This document shows, piece by piece, positions 49,465-59,845 of a DNA stretch of 64,000 nt. The stretch lies in assembly GCA_014189435.1 (NCBI GenBank), contig CP050295.1:558001-622000 (forward strand). Reading direction: 5' to 3'. The translations under genes were made by a program, and so were the position numbers. This DNA is from Mesorhizobium loti (GTDB lineage Bacteria; Pseudomonadota; Alphaproteobacteria; Rhizobiales; Rhizobiaceae). Below the pieces are notes generated by a model that searched no databases, was not told the origin of the DNA, and saw only the letters and a list, made by a program, of their open reading frames with translations. The first letter of the stretch is position 1; each line of letters opens with the position of its first letter.

Positions 49465-50597
49465 ACGGGGCACCGCTTGCCCGCTACGAGGCAACCTTGC
49501 AGGGACTGGCGCGCAGGGACCGGTTGCGCACACTTGCGCCACGCGCCGGGCTCGACTTCTCGTCGAACGACTATCTCGGGCTGGCCGCCTCCAGGAGACT
49601 TGGCGAGGCGGTTGCGGCTGCCATTGCGCGGGGTACGCCGGTTGGCGCAACCGGGTCGCGGCTGTTGCGCGGCAACGCGCCGGAGCATGAGCAACTGGAG
49701 GCAGACGCGGCCGCGTTCTTCGGCACCGAACGCGCGCTGTTCTTTGGCAGCGGCTACATCGCCAACTTCGCCCTTCTGACCGCGCTGCCACAGAAGGGCG
49801 ACCTGCTGGTCCTCGACGAACTCGCCCATGCCAGCATGCATGAGGGGGCGCGGGCCGGACGCGCCGAGTTCAAGCTGGTTGCGCACAACGACGTCGATGC
49901 TGCCGAGGACGCGATCACGCGCTGGCGCGCCGAAGGCGGCATGGGACGCGTCTGGATCGCGATCGAAAGCCTCTACAGCATGGATGGCGACCGCGCGCCG
50001 CTAAAAAGTCTTGTCGCGCTTGCCGATAGGCACGAGGCATTCCTTGTCGTCGACGAAGCGCATGCCACCGGTGTCTGGGGACCGGATGGCCGGGGGCTGG
50101 CCGCCGCATTCAAGGGCCGCGACAACATCGTCGCGCTCCACACATGCGGCAAGGCGCTCGGCGCGTCGGGCGCACTGGTCACCGGACCGCGAACGCTGTG
50201 CGACTATCTCATCAATCGGTGCCGGCCATTCATCTACGCCACCGCGCCATCGCCGCTGATGGCGGTGGCAGTGCGCGAAGCGCTCGCCATGCTGTCCGAC
50301 GAGCCCATGCGCCGCGTTCAGCTGCAGGATCGCGTTGCCTTCGGCGGCCGTCAATTGGCCGAGCGCTGCGGCGTGAAGCCGAGCGGCTCGCAGATACAGC
50401 CCTTTGCCATCTATGTCGGGCGCACCATGGTGGTGGCGGCGGAACTGCAGGCCCGCGGCTTCGACATCCGCGGCATCCGCCCGCCGACCGTGCCAGAGGG
50501 CACATCGCGCCTGCGCATTTCGCTGACGCTCAACGTCGACGAAGCTGCCATCTCGGCCATGGTCGACGCGCTCGTTGAGGTGTTGGCCCAAACATGA
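49461..50597 (+). CDS. bioF: BioF: 8-amino-7-oxononanoate synthase
   Basis: This is 378 residues starting [20 protein letters not shown]. The PLP-binding Lys231 is in [11 protein letters not shown], and [11 protein letters not shown] and [12 protein letters not shown] are alpha-oxoamine synthase motifs. It joins pimeloyl thioester and alanine. It overlaps bioB by four bases, and bioD follows within 11 bp. Confidence 0.95.
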   Translation: MNGAPLARYEATLQGLARRDRLRTLAPRAGLDFSSNDYLGLAASRRLGEAVAAAIARGTPVGATGSRLLRGNAPEHEQLEADAAAFFGTERALFFGSGYIANFALLTALPQKGDLLVLDELAHASMHEGARAGRAEFKLVAHNDVDAAEDAITRWRAEGGMGRVWIAIESLYSMDGDRAPLKSLVALADRHEAFLVVDEAHATGVWGPDGRGLAAAFKGRDNIVALHTCGKALGASGALVTGPRTLCDYLINRCRPFIYATAPSPLMAVAVREALAMLSDEPMRRVQLQDRVAFGGRQLAERCGVKPSGSQIQPFAIYVGRTMVVAAELQARGFDIRGIRPPTVPEGTSRLRISLTLNVDEAAISAMVDALVEVLAQT

Positions 50598-50607
50598 CCA
50601 GAGCGGC

Positions 50608-51243
50608 ATGACCCAACGCATCGTCATCACCGGAACCGACACCGGAATTGGCAAGACCGTGTTTGCGGCTGGCCTCGCCGGTTTGCTCGACGGTTTCTAC
50701 TGGAAGCCGGTGCAATCGGGCCTCGACGGCGAGACCGACAGCGAGGTGGTTGCGCGGCTTGCCGGCTTGCCCGAGGAGCGCGTGCTGCCGGAAGCCTACC
50801 GCTTGAAGAGCCCGCTGTCGCCGCATCGTTCGGCCGAGATCGACGGCGTCGCGATCAAGGCTGCCGATCTTACTTTCCCCGTCCTGCCGACGCCGCTCGT
50901 CATCGAGGGCGCGGGCGGGCTGATGGTGCCGCTCAACCGGCGCACAAGGTTCATCGACATCTTCGCTGAGTGGCGGCTGCCAGTTATTTTGTGTGCCCGC
51001 ACCACGCTCGGCACCATCAACCACACGCTGCTGTCGATCGAGGCCCTGCGCGCCCGCTCCATCCCGCTGGCCGGCATCGCTTTCATCGGCGATGAGATGG
51101 CCGATACGCAACGGACAATCGTGGAAATGGGCGGGGTGCCGCAGCTCGGCAGGCTGCCCTATCTCGATCCGCTGACGAGAGAAACGCTGCGAGACGCAAT
51201 GATTGCCGGCTTCGCCTTCGCCTCGATTGCGGGAGGTGACTGA
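50608..51243 (+). CDS. bioD: BioD: dethiobiotin synthetase
   Basis: This is 211 residues starting [20 protein letters not shown], with the P-loop GTDTGIGKT at residues 9-17. [12 protein letters not shown] is the Walker B region. It closes the ureido ring of dethiobiotin with CO2 and ATP. The stop shares a base with the bioA ATG (TGATG), implying coupling. Confidence 0.95.
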   Translation: MTQRIVITGTDTGIGKTVFAAGLAGLLDGFYWKPVQSGLDGETDSEVVARLAGLPEERVLPEAYRLKSPLSPHRSAEIDGVAIKAADLTFPVLPTPLVIEGAGGLMVPLNRRTRFIDIFAEWRLPVILCARTTLGTINHTLLSIEALRARSIPLAGIAFIGDEMADTQRTIVEMGGVPQLGRLPYLDPLTRETLRDAMIAGFAFASIAGGD

Positions 51244-52508
51244 TGTCGCAGTCCCATGTCTGGCACCCCTTCACCCAGCATGCGCTCGAGCCGGCGATTC
51301 CTGAAATCGTCATGACCGAAGGCGCCTATCTCCACAAGGCCGACGGCGCGCGTATCCTGGACGCCATCTCCTCCTGGTGGGTCGTCACGCATGGCCACCG
51401 CCATCCGCGCATCATGAAGGCAATCGAGACAACCGCGTCGAGCCTCGACCAGATTATCTTTGCGGGCTTCACGCACGAGCCGGCAGAGCGCCTGGCCAAG
51501 GCGCTTGTCGGCCTCGCTCCCGCCGGACTCGATTGGGTGTTCTATTCCGACAGCGGCTCGACCTGCGTCGAGGTCGCGCTGAAGATGGCGCTTGGCTATT
51601 TCCGCAACATCGGCGCACCGCGCTCGCGCATCGTCGTCATGGAGCACAGCTATCATGGCGACACGATCGGCACGATGAGCGTCGGCGCCCGCGGTGTGTT
51701 CAACGCCGCCTATGAGGCTTTGCTATTCGAGGTCGACACCATCCCCTTCCCGGCCGCCGGGCGAGAGCAGGAGACGCTGGATCGGTTCGAGGCTGTCTGC
51801 CGCGACCTGCGCGCCGCCGCGCTGATCGTCGAGCCGCTGGTGCTTGGCGCCGGCGGCATGCTGATGTATCCGGCCTCGGTTCTGACCGAATTGAAGAAGA
51901 TCGCCGAGGCCTCCGGCACGCTGTTGATCGCCGACGAAGTGATGACCGGCTGGGGGCGAACAGGAACCATGTTCGCCTGCGAGCAGGCGTCCATCTCTCC
52001 TGATATTTTGTGCACCTCGAAGGGCTTGACCGGCGGCGTGATCCCTCTGGCGGCCACGCTCGCCACCGATGCCATCTTCCAGGCTCACTATTCCGAGGAC
52101 CGGACGAAGACGTTTTTCCACTCGAGCTCCTACACCGCCAATCCGATTGCCTGCGCGGCAGCATTTGCCAATGTCGAGATCTGGCGCGACGAGCCGGTGG
52201 CCGAGCGCATTGCGGCGTTGAGTGCGATGCAGGCCGCCGGGCTTCGACGCTTTCTCGACAACCCTTTCTTCACCGACAGCCGGGCGACCGGCACGATCGT
52301 GGCTCTCGACCTGCGCGCCGGCTCAGCCGGCTATCTGGCCGAGATCGGGCCGAAACTGCGCGCGTTCTTCCTCGACAAGGGTCTGCTTGTGCGCCCGCTC
52401 GGCAATGTCCTCTACCTTCTCCCACCCTATTGCATCACCGGCGACGAGCTCGAGCGACTCTATGACGCCATTGAGGAGGCGGGCGAACGCTTCGGTTCAA
52501 GGCCATGA
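51243..52508 (+). CDS. bioA: BioA: adenosylmethionine-8-amino-7-oxononanoate aminotransferase
   Basis: This is 421 residues, class III aminotransferase fold. The PLP Lys260 is in CTSKGLTGG, with [15 protein letters not shown] and [12 protein letters not shown] as PLP-binding motifs. It aminates KAPA to DAPA. It starts within the bioD stop after a GGAGG site and overlaps bioZ by four bases. Confidence 0.95.
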   Translation: MSQSHVWHPFTQHALEPAIPEIVMTEGAYLHKADGARILDAISSWWVVTHGHRHPRIMKAIETTASSLDQIIFAGFTHEPAERLAKALVGLAPAGLDWVFYSDSGSTCVEVALKMALGYFRNIGAPRSRIVVMEHSYHGDTIGTMSVGARGVFNAAYEALLFEVDTIPFPAAGREQETLDRFEAVCRDLRAAALIVEPLVLGAGGMLMYPASVLTELKKIAEASGTLLIADEVMTGWGRTGTMFACEQASISPDILCTSKGLTGGVIPLAATLATDAIFQAHYSEDRTKTFFHSSSYTANPIACAAAFANVEIWRDEPVAERIAALSAMQAAGLRRFLDNPFFTDSRATGTIVALDLRAGSAGYLAEIGPKLRAFFLDKGLLVRPLGNVLYLLPPYCITGDELERLYDAIEEAGERFGSRP

Positions 52509-53488
52509 GCAGATCGTCGCGCATTCTTGGGTTTGGCCATCATGCGCCGGCGCGCAGGGTCGAGAACCCGGAAATCGAGAACAGTCTCGGGCTCGAACCC
52601 GGGTGGATCGAGCGGCGGACCGGGATACGGTCACGCTTCTGGGCAAACGACGAAGACACGTTGTCGGGCCTTGCCGCGCATGCCGGCGACATGGCGTTGG
52701 CGAATGCCGGCATCGAGCGGAGCGACATCGGGCTGCTGTTGCTTGCCACCTCGACACCCGATCACCTCCTGCCGCCCAGCGCGCCGCTCGTAGCTCATCG
52801 TCTGGGTCTCGGCCGTGCAGGCGCGGTCGACCTCGCTGGTGCTTGCGCCGGCTTCATCTATGCGCTGATGTTCGCCGACGGGTTCACTCGCCTGCATGGC
52901 AAATCCACCCTTGTCATCGCCGCCAACATCCTCAGCCGTCGCATCAATCCCGCTGAGCGTGCCAGCGCCGTGCTGTTTGCCGATGCCGCCGGCGCCCTGG
53001 TGATCGGTCCTTGCGAGGACCCCGATCGCGGCATTCTCGGTGCCTCGGTGGTTTCCGATGGCTCGCGCTACGGGCTGATCCAGATTCCTGCTGGAGGAAG
53101 CAACAAGCCGTTCCACGGCGACCTCGACCTTGAGCAGACTCGAATGACGATCACCGACGGCCGTGAAGTGTTCGCCAAGGCGGTCGAGATGATGACTGCC
53201 TGCTCGCGCGACGCGCTAGCCACGGCGCATATGTGGGCGCGAGACATCGATCGGTTTGTACCGCATCAGGCCAACACCCGCATTTTCGATGCGGTCGGAA
53301 GGAATCTCGGCATCGCCGATCACGCGATCGTCAAGACGATCGCAGAATACGGCAACTCTTCCGCCGCGACGATCCCGCTGTCGCTGTCGCTGGCCAACCA
53401 AGCGGAGCCGTACCGGCAGGGCGAGAAGACCCTCCTGGCGGCAGCGGGTGCGGGTCTCAGCGGAGGCGCCCTCATCGTTGGAACTTAG
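52505..53488 (+). CDS. bioZ: BioZ: FabH-like enzyme for the biotin pimeloyl precursor
   Basis: This is 327 residues, a KAS III fold with Cys114 (LAGACAGF), His254 (VPHQANTR) and Asn284 (EYGNSSAA). Rhizobial BioZ makes a pimeloyl-type precursor from glutaryl-CoA and malonyl-ACP, replacing BioC/BioH. The last gene of bioBFDAZ, overlapping bioA. It is distinct from the longer FabH-like protein at 5807. Confidence 0.92.
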   Translation: MSRSSRILGFGHHAPARRVENPEIENSLGLEPGWIERRTGIRSRFWANDEDTLSGLAAHAGDMALANAGIERSDIGLLLLATSTPDHLLPPSAPLVAHRLGLGRAGAVDLAGACAGFIYALMFADGFTRLHGKSTLVIAANILSRRINPAERASAVLFADAAGALVIGPCEDPDRGILGASVVSDGSRYGLIQIPAGGSNKPFHGDLDLEQTRMTITDGREVFAKAVEMMTACSRDALATAHMWARDIDRFVPHQANTRIFDAVGRNLGIADHAIVKTIAEYGNSSAATIPLSLSLANQAEPYRQGEKTLLAAAGAGLSGGALIVGT

Positions 53489-54637
53489 CGGAACGCTCGG
53501 CCACGCACAGGACTGTCATGAATGGAGCTAGGATGGCCCAATGCGAAAATAGTCGCCTGCAGGCTCCATGGCTCTGGTTCCCTGACGCGAGAGCCAATCA
53601 CCGTGCCGACCACCTTTTTCGAGCACGACGAGCGGCAAGGCTACCTGACTGGGCGAGGACTGCCTGGCGATGGCTGCCGGCGTGGAGGTGACCGAACCCG
53701 GCAACGTCATGCAGTGCGAAAAAAACCCCCATATGCCCGTTTTCAACGACGCTCGCTCCATTTCGAAACCAGGTGTTTCGCCCGATCTGGACGGCCACAC
53801 AAATATCCAGCCTCGGGTGGCTCGTGCAAACGGTTGCCATCAGTTGGGCAAGGGTTGAGAGGAAGAATACTGGCAATGTGGATGCGGCCTGCACGAGCGC
53901 AACCATCAAATCGGACGCTGAAATGGTTGCCATCACCGCTTATGTCTGTCCGATACAATATTGTGCGCAGCGTTGGTACGGCTTTTGGCGGCGTAATCCT
54001 GGCATTCTTTGGACCGCTGGCCGCTTTCGCTTTGGCTGCGGTGAGTGATCTGGCGCCCCTGGCCGTCGACCGACATTCGGATCTTGGTAATCGAAGGCTG
54101 GTTATGGCCCTTCTTCCCGGTCGCTGCCTGCTGGTTGGCACGAACCAATGTGCTGTCGAGCATCACTTGGTAATTCTGAGGATCCCGATCAGGTCAGCGA
54201 ATATCCGTTCCCATACCGGCCTTACCGCGCCTGAAGTGTGCAGGCTTTCGAGGCGCTGGCATTGCTCGCTGCTCAGTTCATATCGCCGGGCCATCCCTCG
54301 CTCCAGATCGAATCTCAACGCAGATTTGAATCGAGAATGTCGATTGGCCAGGTGAGGGTTATCATGGCCCTCTCAGCTTTGCTGAGACTGACCTATGGCC
54401 AAAAGTCCCGTAGATGCAGTGTGGAATGTCAATCCACAGAAACCCACCATATTGCGCTTAGAGACGCCCTCCTTCTGTGGCCGAGATGGGCGCCAAGGCT
54501 GTGTCGTGGCCGCGCCGAGATGCGGGTGAGCTCGACGGTTTGTCAGCCGCACCCGGTGCGTGTCGCTGAAGACCAATTGCCTCTGGAGTGCGAACCTGCG
54601 GGCCTTTTCCCCGCTCGGCCTCCCGCTTGGCCTTCGC
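53489..54637. other. Decayed accessory stretch with transporter-like and IS5 relics
   Basis: On the minus strand a short frame near 53840-53936 reads LMVALVQAASTLPVFFLSTL, like the first segments of MFS_3 exporters. From 54294 to about 53990 IS5-type pieces appear: MARRYELSDEQCQRLESL and, after a deletion, MLDSTLVRANQQAATGKKG. Everything is broken. The region 54300-54637 shows nothing recognisable. Confidence 0.5.
53990..54294 (-). mobile_element. IS5-family transposase relic with internal deletion
   Basis: The N-terminus MARRYELSDEQCQRLESL and VWERIFADL join, with a deletion, MLDSTLVRANQQAATGKKG, which holds the first Asp of the DDE triad. Later residues are out of frame and the C-terminal half is absent. 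No inverted repeats found. Confidence 0.6.
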
Positions 54638-55966
54638 TCAGCGATTTGCGAGAAAGGCATCGAAGGCGGCAGCAACAGCGCGAATCACAAAGCGATGTTC
54701 CTGCCGCACGCGGATGATACCATCTTCGATGTCGACGATCCCGTCCTTGACCAGCATCGCCAAGCGTTCGGCGGAATCGGGAAAACGGATCGGATCAAAT
54801 TCGTGGGCGGCTCAGATTGCCGGCACATCGGCCTCCAAATCGCACATCAGCCGCTCGATGATTGCGGCTCGCACGCGGTCTTCGTCGGTGAGACGATAGC
54901 CCTGTGACGTCGCCAGACGGCCAGCTGCGATATGACGGCTGTAGCAATCCCGTGTGACCTCGTTCTGGACGTAACCCTCGCCAACCCGCCCGATAGCGGA
55001 CGCGCCGAAACCGATCAGGGTTTTGCAGGTGTCAGCCGAGTAGCCCAGTGAGTTGCGCCGCAGGCGCCCGGTTTCCTGCGCCAGCGCGAGTTCGTCGTCG
55101 GGCAAGGCGAAATGGTCGAGCCCGATCTCTCGGTAGCCGGCGGCAACCAGCGTCTCGGCCACGGCTGCAGCCTGTTCGGCACGGGCAGCGCTGTCCGGCA
55201 GCGCTGTCTCCTCGATCAGGCGCTGATTCTTTATAGCGGATGGAATGTGCGCGTAGCCGAACACCGCAAGCCGGTTGGGGCGCATGGCGACCGCCGCCGT
55301 CGCGGTCTCCACGCAGGACCGCACCGTCTGATGCGGGAGACCGAAGATCAGGTCGAAGTTGATGCGGCTTACTCCATGCCGGCGCAGCATTTCGACGGCA
55401 GCCGCCGTCTGCGCCTCACTCTGGACCCGGTTGATCGCTTTTTGAACAATGGGATCGAAGCTCTGCACGCCGAGGCTGGCGCGGTTCACGCCGGCTGCTG
55501 CTAAGGCTTCGGCCATCTCGGCCGTGAACGTGCGCGGATCGATCTCGACTGCAACGGCGGTCGTCTTCCTGAACGCGAAGCGGCGGCGTAGGCACTCCAT
55601 GATGGCCAAGAACTCCGCTGGCCCGATGAGGGTTGGCGTTCCGCCGCCGAAATGGACGTCGCTCACGGGCAGCGGCTGCGGCGGTTGCTCCGAGACCAAA
55701 CGGATCTCGTCACGCACCACCGACAGATACTTGAGAATCGGAGCATCTTGGCGGGTGATGGTAGTAGGGAAGCCGCAATACCAGCACGTCGATCGGCAGA
55801 ATGGAATGTGGAGATAGAGTGACACCGGATCGTCAGCCGGTAGGTCCCTGAGCCATTCCGCATAAGCCTCTGCACCGACCGCCGCGGAGAACTCCGGCAC
55901 AGTCGGATAGATGGTGTACCAGGGCAGGCGGGCCTCGCGATATTTGGCCAGAAACGAAGTCTGCAA
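54638..55966 (-). pseudogene. hemN: HemN-like oxygen-independent coproporphyrinogen III oxidase with in-frame TGA
   Basis: From 55966 the frame starts MQTSFLAKYREARLPWYTIY. The radical SAM motif is IPFCRSTCWYCGF (C-x3-C-x2-C), followed by VHFGGGTPTL, NRASLGVQSFD and INFDLIFGLPHQT. A TGA at 54812-54814 ends it after DVPAI, but the same frame continues AAHEFDPIRFPDSAERLAML to FDAFLANR and a stop at 54638, giving 442 sense codons in total and a normal HemN length. HemN makes protoporphyrinogen precursors without oxygen. The lost C-terminus makes function doubtful. A partial second copy lies at 58890-59216. Confidence 0.85.
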
Positions 55967-56129
55967 CAGTTACCGTCCCATGCTGATAACGGTCATCCTT
56001 ACCGCTGCGCTCTCCTGTGTCTTTGCGCTATGTCAGTCCGTTCCGCTTTTCGCTGCAATTTGCCTTTTGCCAGTGTTAATGCTCACGGGGCGATGCCACC
56101 GCCGATGAGTCTCCGTTGGGATGGTATGA
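55967..56129. other. Short gap before IS6 relic
   Basis: No gene or promoter recognised for hemN in this stretch. Confidence 0.4.
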
Positions 56130-56640
56130 ACACCTAGCGGGTTAGCTACGGCGCTATCGCTTCCCCCGAGACCATCGCCCACACCGTTCGGCTCTACTTC
56201 CGCTCTCATTTTCAGCCGGGCGCCTAGATGAAACGTTGGTGGAGCGCGGCATTGCCGAATCCTGACGAAGTACGAGACTTTGCTCGCCGGCTGCTGGTTG
56301 AGGCTTATAAAGACCATCTGACATCTCGATGAGCTCGTGGTCACGCGTTGATCAGGACGGGAATGCGACGGGATTATCGAGGCCGCCGCAATGCCGAAAC
56401 TGCCACGCACCTGCTTACCTGATGCCGATAGCAGGACCGCGCCCAAGGCGCACGATGATCGATGCAACGGCAAAGCGCCAGGTGGTGCCGCAAGTCGAAC
56501 ATTGTTCTCACACGGTCTGAACAATCGCACCGAGAATTCGCATGCTGCTGCAAAAACCGAACGGGCCATCCCGGCCAGCGATTCAGAGGCGGTTTACAAC
56601 GGTTCGCGTCGGTCTTCCCAGATCTGCGAAATCACCTTGT
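56130..56640 (+). mobile_element. IS6-family transposase relic
   Basis: Frames include GYGASPETIAHTVRLYFRSH near 56150, DETLVERGI near 56230, VDQDGNA near 56340, and AKRQVVPQVEHCSHTV then LNNRTENSH near 56470-56550. These are IS6 transposase segments in order but with stops, shifts and missing DDE parts. Beyond 56640 to 56857 nothing is recognised. Confidence 0.6.
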
Positions 56641-56857
56641 CCGGACTGGTTTCCACGCGATCATGGCCGGCTTCATACCGACTAGGCGCGGCCCTCCGCC
56701 CCAACCGGCCCGGCCGTCCTTCGACAATCGCGTGCCCGACCTTGCTCGTGGATTGTGTCAGGGTCAGTTGGGGTCTCGTCTGATCATCGAGCGGTTCCGC
56801 GCAATGATGTCTCCCGAGGTTCCAAGCCGAACAAATGCTGTCACCATTGAACGAAAC

Positions 56858-56873
56858 TGTCGCATATCGAACA
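56858..56873 (+). promoter_or_regulatory. NifA upstream activator site TGT-N10-ACA
   Basis: TGT (56858-56860) and ACA (56871-56873) are exactly ten bases apart, about 120 bp upstream of a consensus sigma54 promoter, an ideal enhancer distance. Confidence 0.75.
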
Positions 56874-56991
56874 AACAAACCAGATTCCAAACATTTGCCC
56901 TTCGTGCTCAGCCTGACGCCCAAAAACAAGAAACGCGACGCGAATGAGACTGGCCAATTTGAGGGTCAGCCCGCAACTCACGTCTTCAGCG

Positions 56992-57007
56992 TGGCACGTG
57001 ACTTGCA
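56992..57007 (+). promoter_or_regulatory. Consensus sigma54 (-24/-12) promoter before the porin gene
   Basis: TGGCACGTGACTTGCA matches TGGCACGNNNNTTGCW at every fixed position. It lies about 259 bp upstream of the porin ATG. The leader also holds a tiny frame (MPMAMAQKCDSTGELTI, from 57056) with a GGAG site, which may be a gene relic. Confidence 0.85.
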
Positions 57008-57265
57008 CAATCGACTCCGAAAGCGGTTGTGACGGTCTGCCGACAATAGCGGAGATGCCTATGGCCATGGCTCAGAAATGCGATTCCACGGGCGAACTGA
57101 CGATTTAGGCTGACGAGTAGCGTCGATCGCAGGGCGCCGACCCAGATCAGTGTGACGGATAATGGCGGAGAAGCAGCGCTATGCCATTCTCCTTCGAACA
57201 AGGGACTGGTGAAGGGCTCATTCTTGGTCGCCCGCCCCCTTTTAATCTTTGAATGGAGATCAAGA

Positions 57266-58419
57266 ATGAATATCAATAGCCTTCTTGTCGGCTCCGCTGC
57301 GGCCCTGACCGCAATTTCCGGTGCGCGCGGCGCCGACGCCGAGCTGGGACCCGCTGAACACGTCAAGATCTGCGACGTCTACGGCGCTGGCTACTTCTAC
57401 ATTCCCGGCACCGAGACCTGCCTGCGCATTGGCGGCTATGTTCGTTATGACATCGGCGCCGGCGACCTCGGCTCGAATGACGGCGCAAGAATTTCAGCTG
57501 TGAGAACTGGCGAGGATCGGGGAACATGGCGGAACAACGCGCTTTTGGCATTAAAAACATGGACGGGCCAGGAGACCGAACTCGGTACTTTTAAGACCTA
57601 TTCCGAAACCCATTTCAACTTCGGCAACCGCAACTTTTATCCGGGTCCGGATAGTCCTCAGAACTATGCCTTCAACAGTGAGGTCATGTTGACTTTCGCC
57701 TGGGTTCAGCTTGGTGGCCTGCGAGTTGGTAAGGACTGGTCGGCCTTCGACACCTTTATTGGCCACGCCGGCAACGTTCTCAATGGCAAGCTTGCTCCTT
57801 ACGGCGACGCTGACACCAACGTAATTCAGTACTACTTCGACGCCAGCAATGGCCTTTCGACTTTAGTTTCACTCGAGGAAGGCTCGAGCGCAGTCGGTAC
57901 TATCGACAGCTATGTTCCGCACGTCGTCGGCGGCATGAGGTATACGCAAGGCTGGGGCGCGATCACTGGCGTTGTCGCTTATGATAGCAATTACGGGTCG
58001 GTGGCCAGCAAGGTCCGCCTTGACGTGAATGTCACCAGCGAACTTTCACTATTCGGAATGGTCGGCTACGGTTCCAACGGCACGCTCAACGATGACTCCA
58101 CTAACCTCATCGACGCCCACGGTCGTGGTTTCTACAAGCAGTGGGGGGCAATTGGGCCTTCTGGGTCGGCGGCGCCTATTTGCTAAACGAGAAGACGTCG
58201 TTGAACCTTCGACTATCGGGCGATCAGTTCAAGAACTATGGTCTGGCTGCCAACGTCGCCTATACGGTCGTGCCAGGTTTTACAGCGACGGTCGAAGTCG
58301 ACCATTATCACTACGGCAATTTCGGCGTCGGCATGGTCGACCCTTCCAACGTGAATTGGACTAACGCCGACAAAAAGAACAGCGTCGGCGGCATCGTCCG
58401 TTTCCAATACTCATTCTAA
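57266..58419 (+). pseudogene. Rhizobial porin (RopA-like) with one frameshift
   Basis: The ATG at 57266, with a GGAGAT site, gives MNINSLLVGSAAALTAISGA, a signal peptide. CDVYGAGYFYIPGTETCLRI is the conserved porin_2 N-terminus with its Cys pair. The frame breaks at the six-G run 58143-58148 (FYKQWG); seven G would continue GGNWAFWVGGAYLLNEKTSL to the C-terminal RFQYSF with terminal Phe, as needed for outer-membrane insertion. The total would be about 384 residues, normal for the family. The NifA/sigma54 promoter suggests nodule expression. If the G-run is a sequence error, the gene is intact. Confidence 0.85.
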
Positions 58420-58889
58420 CGGACTGAAAAGCTGCATCTCGGTGTCCTATTGAGCGGACCTATTGCCGCGTCTGTGTGAGCGAAAGCGAGTGTTAGCAGG
58501 GTCATGAGGAACTCGAAATTGCTGCATCTCAGCCGATAGTGCGACAGCTCAGTCCCAGGAATTCTAAAACCCCGTGTTGCTCTGGTTGCTTTGCAGCACG
58601 ATCTTGACGACCGGTGCTGTACTGGTTCATTTAGAAGTTCCTGCTGCGCGCGATACTCAGGCGAGAATTTGCCCTTGCTGCTCAACCGGAAGACGCGGTC
58701 GGCGTGGAGGCCCGTCCCGTTCGGGACGCCGCTGCGCAGCACAGCGCTGTAGGAGACAATCGGTTGGCCAGAGAAGCCGCTTCCAGCGGGTCGCCCATAA
58801 TCAGACGGTAACGACACAGCCGAGTTCCTGTTCGTGCCAGTGAACGATGCCAGTGCTACGGATCTTAGTCGCCGCGGCAGCCATAGCGC
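58420..58889. other. Unassigned stretch after the porin gene
   Basis: No recognisable gene, repeat or terminator. Frames on the minus strand lack family motifs. Confidence 0.4.
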
Positions 58890-59216
58890 CAGGCGGCGCC
58901 GGCGTTCCGCCGCCGAAATGGACGTCGCTCACGGGCAGCGGCTGCGGTGTTTGCTCCGAGACCAAACGGATCTCGTCACGCACCACCGCCGCATCTTGGC
59001 GGGTGATGGTGGTAGGGAAGCCGCAATACCGGCACACCGATCGGCAGAACGGAATGTGGAGATAGAGCGACACTGAGCCGGCAGGTCCCTCAGCCATTGA
59101 CCATGAGCCCTGGCATTGACCATGAGCCCTGGCACTGACCGCCGCGGAGAACTCCGGCACAGTCGAATAGATGGTGTACCAAGGCAGGCGGGCCTCTCGA
59201 TATTTGGTCAGAAACG
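58890..59216 (-). pseudogene. hemN: Second hemN copy, 5' relic
   Basis: The minus strand encodes PEFSAAV, then YLHIPFCRSVCRYCGFPTTI, RQDAAVVRDEIRLVSEQTPQ and SDVHFGGGTPA, closely matching hemN at 54638-55966 but with small deletions, a tandem insertion and no sequence after the GGGTP motif. The two copies flank the porin gene. Confidence 0.85.
59095..59132. repeat. 19-bp tandem duplication in the hemN relic
   Basis: CATTGACCATGAGCCCTGG occurs at 59095-59113 and again at 59114-59132, with a partial third unit. It is absent in the longer hemN copy. Confidence 0.85.
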
Positions 59217-59468
59217 GTCACCGAGGTCGCCTTGAAACCACCAGAGCCGGTTTCTCCGCGCTCAGATGGGGCGGCAGCCTGGTCAGTGATCGCCGCTCTC
59301 GACGCTCTGATGACCCGAGCGCAAGCTCCCGGCCGCGGCACGAGCATCAGCCTCTGGCCGCGGCGTGTCACCCTAGATGAGCTTGATCGGGCCCGCCCTT
59401 CGGTGCGAACACATCATGCCACCGGCAGGCAGCGTGCGACTCGCCGCGCCTGGCTGAAATGCGAATGC

Positions 59469-59515
59469 ATCCATTATGTGTATACCTACAATCCGAACAT
59501 TCGATTGTTCAAGTC
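59469..59515 (+). promoter_or_regulatory. nod box upstream of ttsI
   Basis: The plus strand reads ATCCATTATGTG, then ATCCGAACATTCGATTGTTC ending CAAGTC. ATCCAY, the YRYR stretch, ATC, AACA and TCGATT of the consensus are kept; GATG is TATA. It lies about 330 bp before ttsI, matching the known NodD control of ttsI in rhizobia. Confidence 0.75.
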
Positions 59516-59533
59516 ACTTCTCGAAAGCTAACC
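59508..59533 (+). promoter_or_regulatory. tts-box-like element overlapping the ttsI nod box end
   Basis: GTCACTTCTCGAAAGCTAAC follows the tts-box core but with one base fewer after GTCA. TTnTCGnAAGCT is perfect. It suggests possible TtsI feedback. The rest of the leader (59534-59845) shows no gene. Confidence 0.4.
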
Positions 59534-59845
59534 CTTCGTAGCCACGGAATCATGGGGTTCTCGAGGGCGACCTCGGCCTAACGAATGCAGGGGCCGCACG
59601 TAGGTGGACGATGCGCAGAGAAATTGCAGGCGGAGTTGTGGCATTTTGGGTTGACCAAGCGGCATTTCGGCCCGTCAACTCGTCTTCACATGTTCCGTCC
59701 CCGCCTATTGCAGGAGTGCGGCTTGCACGCTCCTGCGATTACCCGTCGGAGAGAGGGTTACGAATACTGCGACGAGTTGCGCGACGTCTGCTGTCGCACC
59801 ATCCCATAGCGGTCGGTCACCTGTCCTACCTTGATAGGAGATGAA

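Noticed and set aside
54812..54814. TGA in hemN read as selenocysteine
   Set aside because: HemN has no known selenocysteine at this place and no SECIS-like hairpin is evident; a nonsense change is simpler.
58143..58148. Programmed frameshift in the porin gene
   Set aside because: No precedent in rhizobial porins and no stimulatory element seen; error or decay is more likely.
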